Source: Pseudomonas sp. Teo4
Lineage (GTDB): Bacteria > Pseudomonadota > Gammaproteobacteria > Pseudomonadales > Pseudomonadaceae
Direction of reading: 5' to 3'
Length of the DNA: 64,000 nucleotides
Assembly: GCF_034387475.1 (NCBI RefSeq)
Contig: NZ_JAXCIL010000002.1
Coordinates: forward strand, 1,736,001 to 1,800,000
In this document: in pieces, positions 37,593 to 47,504 of the stretch
How positions within the stretch are numbered: position 1 is the stretch's first letter
How the letters are laid out: every line of letters begins with the position of its first letter
Translations under genes and position numbers: made by a program
Notes under the pieces: generated by a model
The model's database searches: none
What the model saw: the letters and a program-made list of their open reading frames with translations, nothing else
What the model was told of the DNA's origin: nothing

Positions 37593-37902
37593 GCTTCTGG
37601 TTGCAGATGGGGAGGGGAGGCGGCGTAGCGGTATCTACGCGTGGACAATGATGGGAATGGCTTTCGCTGGGGCATTAAAAAGCCGGCTTGTGGCCGGCTT
37701 CTCGGGGACGGTCTTGGCTAATTTTTGGTAAGCCGCAATCGCCTTAATCGTGTTGGCACTCGGCCAGAATAGAGATGGCAGACGGCTGTGTGAGACGTTG
37801 CCGAGCCCTCTGAATCGCGGTTTGCACCGGTCGGGGCTGAATGTGGCGCGTAGCATACTAGGGCTGGCGCTGGATGCCCAGCAAAAAATGGCACAGGGTG
37901 TT
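37593..37902. other. Gene-poor stretch between the copper operon and the repressor gene
   Basis: This region of about 310 bases holds no gene that I can support. A 73-codon minus-strand ORF (37635-37856) has no recognisable family and overlaps the hairpin below. The sequence may be the remains of a former gene or of the junction by which the copper cluster arrived. Confidence 0.5.
37674..37703 (-). terminator. Rho-independent terminator, leftward
   Basis: On the minus strand AAGCCGGC-CACAA-GCCGGCTT is followed by TTTAAT, a good intrinsic terminator reading leftward. It would end transcripts coming from the repressor gene region at 38604. Confidence 0.75.
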
Positions 37903-38604
37903 TCAGGCGGGGCGTTGCTGGCGAAAATGTGACCAGTGGAAGACCCAGCCGAGAATTCTCAAATCCTGGTTCTTGAGTTGCGCAGGGGTGTAGCGCTCCA
38001 CGGTGTGGTTTCGACGATCAAAGCTGTGCAGGCACAAGGTACCCGACTGGCCCAGGCTCAGGCTGTTCACCCTGAGGGTGCCGTTGTGCAAGAGCGCATA
38101 AGTTTCGCCTTCGATCACGTCGGTCAGGCTGAGGTCGATGGCCAGGAGTGCATTTCCTGGGATCAGAGGTGCCATGTTGGTGGCAGGCATGGCCATGCAG
38201 ATGGTGTGGCTGGCGCTGATGCCCAGCTTTTGAAGAGCCTGCGCGGGAAGGCGCAATTGCTTGCCTTTTACAGGCACCAGCTGGCCATTACGCAGCTCGT
38301 GCAGGGGGACTGGCTGCAACCGCCCGTCGACCGTCGACAAAGAGATGGGGTCGTCGCCAGATTCTGGTCGCACCGTCTGGTGGCGCAGGATGGCGATGGG
38401 GTGTTTGGGGCCATCACCTGTATGCAGCCAGCCTCGGTTCACGCAAAACAACTCCGCAAGCTCGTCGAGTCGGGCCAGCGGGACGCCGCGCTTGAACCAG
38501 TTGTTGACGTGCTGGGCCGAGACGCTGCGCATGGCGGCAAGGTCGGAAGGGGTCAGGCCGCATTCGTTGAGCAGGGCCCTGAGGCGTTCACCGGAGGTAT
38601 TCAT
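37903..38604 (-). CDS. XRE/S24-type transcriptional regulator without protease residues
   Basis: A 233-residue protein with an N-terminal helix-turn-helix (LTPSDLAAMRSVSAQHVNNWFKRG, residues 17-40) and a C-terminal LexA/CI-like fold (about 120-215). In the place of the catalytic GDSM motif it has ATNM (141-144), so the serine is replaced by N143, and the catalytic lysine position in LRVNSL is N180. Self-cleavage by the S24 mechanism is therefore not expected. It may be a stably folded repressor or bind a ligand. No phage genes flank it. Confidence 0.82.
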   Translation of the reverse strand: MNTSGERLRALLNECGLTPSDLAAMRSVSAQHVNNWFKRGVPLARLDELAELFCVNRGWLHTGDGPKHPIAILRHQTVRPESGDDPISLSTVDGRLQPVPLHELRNGQLVPVKGKQLRLPAQALQKLGISASHTICMAMPATNMAPLIPGNALLAIDLSLTDVIEGETYALLHNGTLRVNSLSLGQSGTLCLHSFDRRNHTVERYTPAQLKNQDLRILGWVFHWSHFRQQRPA

Positions 38605-38748
38605 GGAATCGAGTGTAGCGGCCGACTGCCAGCAGGGAAATGAACCTGATGTTGATGCGAACTACGGCAAAAAGCATGAATTGTGGGAAAAGTACTAGGA
38701 CGAAGTAGGACCGCTTACGTTCCAGGGCTAACAGGCTGGATTGCGCCC

Positions 38749-38778
38749 ACAAAAAAACCCGCCGAAGCGGGTTTTTTC
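38749..38778. terminator. Bidirectional terminator downstream of ppa
   Basis: AACCCGC-CGAA-GCGGGTT with A7 on the left and T6 on the right (38750-38777). On the minus strand the T-run follows the hairpin, so it terminates ppa, whose stop lies 13 bases away. Confidence 0.9.
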
Positions 38779-38790
38779 ATGCAACCGGTA

Positions 38791-39318
38791 TCAGCCCTTG
38801 TAGGCAGCGACCGATTTGGTGATCGCAGCACGGGCGGCGTCGGCGCCTTCCCAGCCTTCGATCTTGACCCACTTGCCCTTCTCGAGGTCTTTGTAGTTCT
38901 CGAAGAAGTGTTCGATCTGCTGGATCAGCAGCGCAGGCAGGTCGGTGTATTCCTTCACGTCGACGTACAGCTGGGACAGCTTGTCGTGTGGAACTGCGAC
39001 AACTTTGGCATCGCCGCCGCCGTCGTCGGTCATGTTCAGGATGCCGACCGGACGGGCACGAATGACCGAGCCTGGAGCAACCGGATACGGAGTGACAACC
39101 AGCACGTCCAGCGGATCACCGTCGTCGGCCAGGGTGTTAGGGATGTAGCCGTAGTTGGCCGGGTAGAACATCGGGGTGGCCATGAAGCGGTCAACGAACA
39201 GAGCGTCGCTGTCCTTGTCGATCTCGTATTTGATCGGCGCGTGGTTGGCCGGGATCTCGATGGCGACGTAGATGTCGTTCGGCAGGTCTTTGCCAGCCGG
39301 GATCTTGCTGTAGCTCAT
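38791..39318 (-). CDS. ppa: Inorganic pyrophosphatase
   Basis: A 175-residue family I soluble pyrophosphatase that hydrolyses PPi to phosphate. The active-site segment [14 protein letters not shown] (with metal-binding aspartates), [30 protein letters not shown] and [10 protein letters not shown] match the family. Start ATG 39316-39318 ([13 protein letters not shown]). Single gene with its own terminator. Confidence 0.97.
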   Translation of the reverse strand: MSYSKIPAGKDLPNDIYVAIEIPANHAPIKYEIDKDSDALFVDRFMATPMFYPANYGYIPNTLADDGDPLDVLVVTPYPVAPGSVIRARPVGILNMTDDGGGDAKVVAVPHDKLSQLYVDVKEYTDLPALLIQQIEHFFENYKDLEKGKWVKIEGWEGADAARAAITKSVAAYKG

Positions 39319-39411
39319 TGGGCTATGCCCCCGTGTTTGATCAAAAAAGTGGCGGCGATTATAGGCACATTCTGCCTGGGCACGCCACGCCTGGCCTGAT
39401 GTGCGGCCGCA

Positions 39412-40227
39412 TCAGGCGTGGCTTTCGCGGTAGTCCGGGTGCTCGGCCTGCAGCTGCGTCAGGCGCGCCAGCGGGTCTTGCCGATAGAACAGCGACAGTT
39501 GCTGGTACACCTGTGGATAACTGCCTTGCAGCAGGTCGGGGGCGCTGAAGAAGTATTCACTGCTGACGGCAAAGAACTCCGCGGGGTTCTCGGCGGCATA
39601 AGGGTCGATGGCGGTCTCGGCGTCGGGGTCGGTATCCAGTTGCCGATTGAGGTCGTCGTAGGCTTGTTGCATGGCACTGGCCCATTGCTCCACCTGCATG
39701 TCGCTGTGCAGTGGCGGCAGGCCGTTGGCATCGCCGTTGAGCATGTCGAGCTTGTGCGCCAGTTCGTGGATGACCAGGTTGTAGGCCTCCCAGCCACCGC
39801 TGGCCAACACGCCGGGCCAGGCCATGATCACCGGGCCCTGCTGCCAGGCCTCGCCGCTGTGTTCGGCGTCCCAGACGTGCTCGACACCGCTGCTGTCGCG
39901 GTGGCGCTGGGGGCTTTTGAAGTCGTCGGGGTAGAGGATGATTTCGTGAAAGCCCTGGTACCAGTTCAAATCACCCAGATGCAGCAGCGGCAGTTGTGCC
40001 TGGGCGGCGAGGAACAGCCTCTGTTCGTCATTGAGTTCCACGCCGGGCAACGTGGTGAGGTGCTTGTCGTGCAGGAAGAGGATGCAGGCGTCGCGCAGCC
40101 AGCGGTCCTCTTCGTCACTGATGCCATCAAGCATTGGCAGGTGTTCGCGGACCACCTGCCATTGCTGTGCCGCGATAGGGTAGCGCGCCAGGGTGCGCTT
40201 GCGCCGCCAGGCGCTCAACGACCACAT
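39412..40227 (-). CDS. MtfA-family (M90) zinc-dependent peptidase
   Basis: A 271-residue protein of the glucose-regulated MtfA type. The zinc motif HELAH lies at 154-158 (VIHELAHKLDMLNGDANG), with the downstream glutamate in NPAEFFAVSSEYFF. In E. coli MtfA binds the Mlc repressor and is an aminopeptidase; in pseudomonads the target is unknown. It sits next to a DedA gene with a 9-base gap, so the two may be cotranscribed. Confidence 0.88.
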   Translation of the reverse strand: MWSLSAWRRKRTLARYPIAAQQWQVVREHLPMLDGISDEEDRWLRDACILFLHDKHLTTLPGVELNDEQRLFLAAQAQLPLLHLGDLNWYQGFHEIILYPDDFKSPQRHRDSSGVEHVWDAEHSGEAWQQGPVIMAWPGVLASGGWEAYNLVIHELAHKLDMLNGDANGLPPLHSDMQVEQWASAMQQAYDDLNRQLDTDPDAETAIDPYAAENPAEFFAVSSEYFFSAPDLLQGSYPQVYQQLSLFYRQDPLARLTQLQAEHPDYRESHA

Positions 40228-40235
40228 GCCGTTGG

Positions 40236-40883
40236 TCAGTGGGCCTTGGCCGTGCGGCCCAGGCGGCTGCGCAGCAAGCCGAGAATCATCGGCACCAGCG
40301 ACAGGAAGATGATTGCGACCACCATCAGTGACAGGTGCTGCTTGATGAACGGCACGTTGCCGAAGAAGAAGCCCAGGGTTACCAGGCCACCGACCCAGAG
40401 TATGGAGCCTGCAACGCTAAAGGCCAGGAAACGTGGGTAGTGCATGTGGGCAATGCCGGCCACGAAGGGGGCGAAGGTGCGCAGAATCGGCAGGAAGCGC
40501 GCCAGGGTCACGGTCTTGCCACCATGGCGTTCGTAGAACTCGTGGGTGCGCTGCAGGTAGTCGCGGCGGAAGATCTTCGAGTTGGGGTTGTTGAACAGCC
40601 GTTCACCCGCCGTTCGCCCGATCACGTAGTTGGTGCTGTCACCCATGATTGCTGCGGCCATCAGCAGGCCGGCGAGCAGAACCGGGTCCATGCCTCCACC
40701 CGCTGCAACGGCGCCGGCGATGAACAACAGCGAGTCGCCCGGCAGGAACGGCATCACCACCAGGCCGGTCTCGCAGAAAATCACGGTGAACAGGATGGCG
40801 TAGATCCAGGGACCGTAGTTGGTGACCAGCAGATCGAGGTAGGCATCGAGATGCAGGATGAGGTCCAGCGGGTTGAAATCCAT
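40236..40883 (-). CDS. DedA-family membrane protein
   Basis: A 215-residue DedA/SNARE-associated (VTT) protein with the characteristic reentrant regions: ETGLVVMPFLPGDSLLFIAGAVA, NYVIGRTAGERLFN, FYERHGGKTVTLARFLPILRTFAPFVAG and five or more hydrophobic segments. DedA proteins act in undecaprenyl-phosphate or phospholipid flipping. ATG 40881-40883 is chosen; a GTG 9 bases upstream is possible. Confidence 0.92.
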   Translation of the reverse strand: MDFNPLDLILHLDAYLDLLVTNYGPWIYAILFTVIFCETGLVVMPFLPGDSLLFIAGAVAAGGGMDPVLLAGLLMAAAIMGDSTNYVIGRTAGERLFNNPNSKIFRRDYLQRTHEFYERHGGKTVTLARFLPILRTFAPFVAGIAHMHYPRFLAFSVAGSILWVGGLVTLGFFFGNVPFIKQHLSLMVVAIIFLSLVPMILGLLRSRLGRTAKAH

Positions 40884-41206
40884 GTACAGCACCTGTGTTC
40901 TTGACCCGCAGCTACGGGGACGCGATGACGGACAATGCCAAGGGCGTGGGCTTGTTTACCTTTAGGTGGGTAAATTTTCACACATGACAGAGGGAGGCAT
41001 TATACGGCGAAGTAGGAAACGTGCCCGGAGAGATTGTAGCGGGGGGTTACCGAGGAGGCTGTGGCGGCCCTATCGTGGCGCTGTGGCTTGGAGAACAACT
41101 GTCTTGTGTTGCCTGTACTGGCCTCATCGCCGGCAAGCCGGCTCCCACAAGGACCGCGACCGCATTACCTGTGGGAGCCGGCTTGCCGGCGATGAGGCCT
41201 GTTTGG
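40884..41206. other. Intergenic region with REP pair
   Basis: A gap of 320 bases between divergent transcription of the DedA gene and the end of the GNAT gene. Apart from the DedA promoter region and the REP pair at 41120-41199, I see nothing with coding character. Confidence 0.6.
41120..41199. repeat. REP pair, GCCGGCTTGCCGGC type
   Basis: 30-bp arms at 41120-41149 and 41170-41199, exact reverse complements with a 20-base spacer, placed 8 bases after the GNAT gene's stop codon on its transcribed side. Confidence 0.93.
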
Positions 41207-41665
41207 TCACTCCAGGACGATCGGCAACACATAGTTCTCGAACTCGGTGTCTTTACGAAAACCGATGGACTCGTAGGTCTTGCGTGCCACTTCGTTGTTG
41301 GCGCTGGTGGACACCCGCATGCGCACGGCATTGGTTTCCTTGGCCATTTTCTTGGCCTCGCGCATCAGGTGGTCGGCCACCAGCATGCGCCGTGAGTCCT
41401 CCGCCACGTAGATGTCGTTGAGAATCCACACCCGTTTGAGCGACAGCGACGAGAAGCTTGGGTAGAGCTGGCAGAAGCCCAGCAATTTGCTGTCGTCGTC
41501 ATCCGGCAGCGCCAGGTAGATCACCGACTCGTCACGCTTGAGGCGTTTTTCCAGAAAGCTGCGCGAGCTGTCCGGGTAGGGCAACTGCCCGTAGAACTCA
41601 CGGTATTTGACGAACAGCGGGGTGAGCAGGTCGAGGTGTTGCATGGTTGCCTTGATGATGCGCAT
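41207..41665 (-). CDS. GNAT-family N-acetyltransferase
   Basis: A 152-residue acetyltransferase. The fold runs from MRIIKATMQHLDLLTPLF through LLGFCQLYPSFSSLSLKRVWILNDIYVAEDSRRMLVADHLM (the acetyl-CoA loop is R/xRxxG-like, here DSRRMLVA) to ARKTYESIGFRKDTEF. The DIYVAEDSRRMLVAD segment lacks the usual Gly-x-Gly and has Met in its place, as in a few GNATs. Substrate unknown. Confidence 0.85.
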   Translation of the reverse strand: MRIIKATMQHLDLLTPLFVKYREFYGQLPYPDSSRSFLEKRLKRDESVIYLALPDDDDSKLLGFCQLYPSFSSLSLKRVWILNDIYVAEDSRRMLVADHLMREAKKMAKETNAVRMRVSTSANNEVARKTYESIGFRKDTEFENYVLPIVLE

Positions 41666-41772
41666 GTGCGGCCCTCAGAGTCCATTTGGGGAAACAGCGG
41701 ATTGCCAGCAGCTCTGATGGCATGCTGCCCAATGCGGGCCACAAGTGCAATCCGCCTTCCGTGACATGTTTT

Positions 41773-42591
41773 TTACCCTTCACCCAACAAGAAGTTACCT
41801 TTGCGGCTGGGGGCGTTTTCACTGTCGAGGCTATGGACCTCGGCTTCGTCCTTCAGATTCACTCCGGACAGTTGCCGGCGACAGGCTTCGCGCATCAGGT
41901 ATAGCAGACGGTGGGCGGCCATGCCGTAGCTCAGGCCCTCCAGGCGGACGTTGGAGATGCAGTTGCGGTAGGCATCTGTCAGGCCGACCCGTGGCGCGTA
42001 GGTAAAGTACAGGCCCAGGCTGTCTGGAGAGCTTAGCCCAGGGCGTTCGCCGATCAGCATGACGGTCATGCGGGCGCCCAGCAGCTCGCCCACTTCGTCG
42101 GCCACGGCGACACGGCCTTGTTGCACCAGCACTACCGGGGCACGGGTCCAGCCATCGGCGGCGGCCTGCTCTTCAAAGCGGGTCAGGAAGGGCAAGGTGT
42201 GGCGGTGTACGGCCAGGGCCGACAGCCCATCGGCCACCACGATGGCAAGGTCGACGCCACCTGGGTTGGCTTGGGCATGCTGACGCAGCACGGCCACCGA
42301 ATCGTCGTTCAGGCGCCGACCGAGGTCGGGCCGTTGCAGATACTGGTGGCGGTCGCTGGCGGCGCTGTGCAGCACCAGGCTCTGGCGACCACGGTCACTG
42401 AGCTGAGCGGTAAGGCCGGCGTGGTCGAAGGCCAGGTGCACGGCGTCGCGGGCTTGGGCATGGGCGAACTGGAAATCCAGCTGCGCGCCGGTCGGCAGGC
42501 TGGTGCCGGCACGCCCCAGGGCGATGCGCGCCGGGGTCAGGTTGCGCAGGGCCAGCCAGGGGTTGTCAGGGGTAGGCGTGCGATGGTCCAT
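41773..42591 (-). CDS. eutC: Ethanolamine ammonia-lyase small subunit
   Basis: About 272 residues, the light chain of the B12-dependent ammonia-lyase that turns ethanolamine into acetaldehyde and ammonia. Diagnostic: [62 protein letters not shown] and [23 protein letters not shown] 42589-42591 is preferred because AGGG lies 6 bases ahead; ATG 42597 is an alternative. It is the last gene of eutB-eutC. Confidence 0.95.
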   Translation of the reverse strand: MDHRTPTPDNPWLALRNLTPARIALGRAGTSLPTGAQLDFQFAHAQARDAVHLAFDHAGLTAQLSDRGRQSLVLHSAASDRHQYLQRPDLGRRLNDDSVAVLRQHAQANPGGVDLAIVVADGLSALAVHRHTLPFLTRFEEQAAADGWTRAPVVLVQQGRVAVADEVGELLGARMTVMLIGERPGLSSPDSLGLYFTYAPRVGLTDAYRNCISNVRLEGLSYGMAAHRLLYLMREACRRQLSGVNLKDEAEVHSLDSENAPSRKGNFLLGEG

Positions 42592-42599
42592 GGTCATCC

Positions 42600-43994
42600 C
42601 TATGCAAGCTGTGCCAAGGCCTGGCGGAAGGCCAGCGGCAGGTTGTCACCGAAACGCACCCGGCCATCGGCCTGGGTGAAGATGCCGGTGCGCTCAAGCC
42701 AGGCCTCGAACTCGGGGCCGGGCCTCAGGCCCAGGGTCTGGCGCGCATACAGCGCGTCGTGGAACGAGGTGGTCTGGTAGTTGAGCATGATGTCGTCGGA
42801 GCCGGGGATGCCCATGATGAAGTTGATCCCGGCCACACCCAGCAGGGTCAGCAGGGTGTCCATGTCGTCCTGGTCGGCTTCGGCGTGGTTGGTGTAGCAG
42901 ATGTCGCAGCCCATGGGCACGCCGAGCAGCTTGCCGCAGAAATGGTCCTCGAGGCCGGCGCGGATGATCTGTTTGCCGTTGTACAGGTATTCCGGGCCGA
43001 TGAAGCCGACCACGGTATTCACCAGAAATGGCTTGAAGTGCCTGGCCACGGCGTAGGCGCGGGTTTCACAGGTCTGCTGGTCGACACCGTGGTGGGCATT
43101 GGCCGACAGCGCACTGCCCTGGCCGGTTTCGAAGTACATGAGGTTTTGCCCAAGGGTGCCGCGCTTGAGCGACAGGCCCGCTTCGTAGCCTTCCTGCAGG
43201 ACATTGAGGTTGATGCCGAAACCGGCGTTGGCGGCCTCGGTACCGGCAATCGACTGGAACACCAGGTCCAGCGGCACGCCACGGTTGATCGCCTCGATCG
43301 AGGTGGTGACATGGGTAAGCACGCAGGCCTGGGTGGGGATGTCGTAGCGCTGGATGATGGCGTCGAGCATTTCCAGCAGGGCGCAGATCGAGGCGATGCT
43401 GTCGGTGGCCGGGTTGATGCCGATCATGGCGTCGCCGTTGCCGTACAGCAGACCGTCCAGAATGCTGGCGGCGATGCCCGCCGGTTCGTCGGTCGGATGG
43501 TTCGGCTGCAGGCGGGTGGACAGGCGTCCGCGCAGGCCCATGGTGCCGCGAAAGCGCGTGACCACACGGATTTTCTGCGCCACCAGCACCAGGTCTTGCA
43601 CGCGCATGATCTTTGACACCGCCGCGGCCATTTCCGGCGTCAGGCCTGGGGCCAAGGCGCGCAGGCTGTCTTCGTTGGCCTGATCGCTGAGCAACCAGTC
43701 GCGCAGACCGCCCACGGTCAGGTGGCTGACCGCTGCGAACGCCTCGGCGTCATGGGTGTCGACGATCAGCCGGGTGACTTCGTCCTGTTCGTAGGGAATC
43801 AACGCTTCGTTGAGGAAGTGGGTGAGCGGAATGTTGGCCAAAGCCATCTGTGCGGCGACCCGTTCGCCGTCGTTGCTGGCAGCGACGCCCGCCAGGTAGT
43901 CACCCGAACGTGCCGGGCTGGCTTTTGCCATCACCTCTTTGAGGCTGTCGAAGCGGTAGACCAGGTGGCCCACCGTGTGTACGAAACTTGCCAT
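42600..43994 (-). CDS. eutB: Ethanolamine ammonia-lyase large subunit
   Basis: A 464-residue catalytic heavy chain. The adenosylcobalamin TIM barrel shows [95 protein letters not shown] segments and [25 protein letters not shown]. No eut microcompartment shell genes are present, so this is the simple cytosolic pathway used by pseudomonads. Confidence 0.97.
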   Translation of the reverse strand: MASFVHTVGHLVYRFDSLKEVMAKASPARSGDYLAGVAASNDGERVAAQMALANIPLTHFLNEALIPYEQDEVTRLIVDTHDAEAFAAVSHLTVGGLRDWLLSDQANEDSLRALAPGLTPEMAAAVSKIMRVQDLVLVAQKIRVVTRFRGTMGLRGRLSTRLQPNHPTDEPAGIAASILDGLLYGNGDAMIGINPATDSIASICALLEMLDAIIQRYDIPTQACVLTHVTTSIEAINRGVPLDLVFQSIAGTEAANAGFGINLNVLQEGYEAGLSLKRGTLGQNLMYFETGQGSALSANAHHGVDQQTCETRAYAVARHFKPFLVNTVVGFIGPEYLYNGKQIIRAGLEDHFCGKLLGVPMGCDICYTNHAEADQDDMDTLLTLLGVAGINFIMGIPGSDDIMLNYQTTSFHDALYARQTLGLRPGPEFEAWLERTGIFTQADGRVRFGDNLPLAFRQALAQLA

Positions 43995-44043
43995 ACAGAA
44001 TCTCCAGAGCGCCGCGGGGCTGGCCCGCGGCGGGTGTCGGCGA

Positions 44044-45492
44044 TCAGTGCAGGGCCTCTTCGGCCTTCTGGATCGCGGCGAATTCCTCTTCCGGTGTGCC
44101 CGCTACCAGATGGTGGCGGCTGTAGAAAGCAAAGTAGGCAATTAATACCGCATAGATCACTGCAGCGCCAATCACCACCCGAGGGTCGACCAGGAAACCG
44201 GCGACCACTGCGATGCAGGCCAGCACCAGCGCCACGCCCGAGGTGAAGATGCCGCCCGGGGTGCGGTAGGGGCGCTCCATCTTCGGCCGACGAATGCGCA
44301 GGGTGATATGCGCGGCCATCATCAGCACGTAGGACAAGGTCGCGCCGAACACTGCCACCAGAATCAGCAGATCGCCCTGGCCGGTCAGCGACAGTGCGAA
44401 GCCGATGATGCCGGGGATGACCAGGGCCAGTACTGGCGCCTTGCTCTTGTTGGTTTCCGAAAGCTTGCGCGGCAGGTAGCCGGCGCGGGACAGGGCGAAG
44501 ATCTGCCGGGAATAGGCGTAGATGATCGAGAAGAAGCTGGCGATCAGGCCTGCCAGGCCCACCAGGTTGACAAAGCTGCCCATCCAGGTGGAACCGCCGT
44601 AGGCTTTGGCCAAGGCTTCGACCAGCGGGTTGCCGGACGCCTTGAGGGCCTCGGAGCCCGCGCCACCTGGGCCGACCACCAGAATCAGCAGGGCGAAGGC
44701 CAGCAGTACCAGCATGGCGCCGATCAGGCCGCGCGGCAGGTCACGGCGTGGGTTCTTGGTTTCTTCGGCGGCCAGCGGCACGCCCTCGACGGCCAGGAAG
44801 AACCAGATGGCGTAGGGAATGGCCGCCCACACACCGACATAGCCGAAGGGCAGGAAGCTGCTGGCGCCCACCGCGTCGGTCTGGGCGATGTCGAACAGGT
44901 TCGCTGCATCAAAATGGGGCACCATGCCCACCAGGAAGACAGCCAGGGCGATGGCGGCGATGGCGGTGATGATGAACATCAGTTTCAGGGCTTCACCCAC
45001 GCCGAAGATGTGGATGCCGATGAACACGATGTAGAACGCCAGGTAGATCATCCAGCCGCCGATGCCGAACAGCGACTGGCAATAGGAACCGATGAACACG
45101 GCGATGGCCGCTGGCGCGATGGCATATTCGATGAGAATGGCCGTACCGGTGAGGAAGCCGCCCCAGGGGCCAAAGGCGCTGCGGGCAAAGCCGTAGCCGC
45201 CACCTGCGGTGGGGATCATCGAGGACAGTTCGGCCAGGGAGAAGCACATGCACAGGTACATGGTGGCCATCAGCAAGGTGGCGAGGAACATGCCGCCCCA
45301 GCCGCCCTGGGCCAGGCCGAAGTTCCAGCCGGCGTAGTCGCCGGAGATCACGTAGGCCACGCCCAGGCCCACCAGCAGGACCCAGCCGGCGGCACCTTTT
45401 TTCAGTTCACGTTGTTGAAAGTAGTCCGAGCCGACTTTTTCGAAGTCGACGGAAGAGCCTGCCGGCGTGCCGGCGGATTGATCGCTTGGCAT
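44044..45492 (-). CDS. eat: Ethanolamine permease
   Basis: A 482-residue APC-superfamily transporter with 12 membrane spans. YVISGDYAGWNFGLAQGGWGGM near the N-terminus and PTAGGGYGFARSAFGPWGGFLTG identify the ethanolamine permease subfamily (TIGR00908). It feeds EutBC from the same leftward cluster. The cytoplasmic tail is acidic (TPEEEFAAIQKAEEAL). Confidence 0.94.
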   Translation of the reverse strand: MPSDQSAGTPAGSSVDFEKVGSDYFQQRELKKGAAGWVLLVGLGVAYVISGDYAGWNFGLAQGGWGGMFLATLLMATMYLCMCFSLAELSSMIPTAGGGYGFARSAFGPWGGFLTGTAILIEYAIAPAAIAVFIGSYCQSLFGIGGWMIYLAFYIVFIGIHIFGVGEALKLMFIITAIAAIALAVFLVGMVPHFDAANLFDIAQTDAVGASSFLPFGYVGVWAAIPYAIWFFLAVEGVPLAAEETKNPRRDLPRGLIGAMLVLLAFALLILVVGPGGAGSEALKASGNPLVEALAKAYGGSTWMGSFVNLVGLAGLIASFFSIIYAYSRQIFALSRAGYLPRKLSETNKSKAPVLALVIPGIIGFALSLTGQGDLLILVAVFGATLSYVLMMAAHITLRIRRPKMERPYRTPGGIFTSGVALVLACIAVVAGFLVDPRVVIGAAVIYAVLIAYFAFYSRHHLVAGTPEEEFAAIQKAEEALH

Positions 45493-45515
45493 GATTCACC
45501 TGTTCTTTTTCTTGG

Positions 45516-45545
45516 TGGCCGGAGGGTTCCGGCCCTTGGTGATAT
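45516..45545. other. GC-rich hairpin upstream of the ethanolamine permease
   Basis: GGCCGGA-GGGT-TCCGGCC with CACCAAG repeats on both sides on the minus strand, 25-50 bases before the permease start. No T-run follows. It may be an operator or leader hairpin. Confidence 0.4.
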
Positions 45546-45618
45546 GTACTGCAGGAAGCGAGCCAGAGCGGTTCGTGCACGAGAACCGGCCTGGATTTGT
45601 GTAGTGCAGGTCTGGCCT

Positions 45619-45703
45619 CTTCGCGGGTAAACCCGCTCCCACAGATTGATGTGCAAAATTCAAGACCAGCACAGGACCTGTGGGAGCGGGTTTACCCGCG
45701 AAG
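45619..45703. repeat. REP pair, GCGGGTTTACCCGC type
   Basis: Arms 45619-45644 and 45678-45703, 26-bp reverse complements with a 33-base spacer, ending 14 bases short of the exaC stop. It separates exaC from the permease promoter region. Confidence 0.93.
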
Positions 45704-45716
45704 AAGGCGACGCGGT

Positions 45717-47237
<1,521 letters not shown>

Positions 47238-47284
47238 GGTGTGTCTCCTGGCTATTGTGTTTGTTAGGGAGCTGAAAAGCGTAG

Positions 47285-47300
47285 AGCAAAGGTTGGGCCA
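47285..47300 (-). promoter_or_regulatory. Sigma-54 (-24/-12) promoter of exaC
   Basis: On the minus strand TGGCCC-A-ACCT-TTGCT fits the TGGCAC-N5-TTGCW consensus with correct GG/GC spacing. It lies 48-63 bases before the exaC start. The divergent gene encodes a sigma-54 activator, which agrees. Confidence 0.85.
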
Positions 47301-47504
47301 GTGCTTTGCGCTCCTTGTGAATCAATGACTTGGGTCAGTTTTGCCGAGGCGGTTGGCAGGTGCTGTGCCAGCGCTGGCACGGCCCGGGTGACACTTTGTA
47401 CCGTTTGCGACACAGTGCGTGACCGGGCGGTCTCTGTGCCATTGCATTGCATTGGCAGGTGGAGGATGCTGACGGGAATCTCTATCTGCGGAGAACAACA
47501 ACAA

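Noticed and set aside
37635..37856. 73-codon minus-strand ORF in the gap after the copper operon
   Set aside because: No start signal, no family and an intrinsic terminator lies inside it, so it is more likely non-coding.
37903..38604. Repressor-like gene considered as a prophage marker
   Set aside because: No integrase, structural or lysis genes lie within the window, and it sits beside ppa in an ordinary chromosomal setting.
42600..45492. Search for ethanolamine microcompartment shell genes around eutBC
   Set aside because: No shell-protein, EutJ, EutD or EutE-like genes are in the neighbourhood; this is the simple cytosolic pathway.
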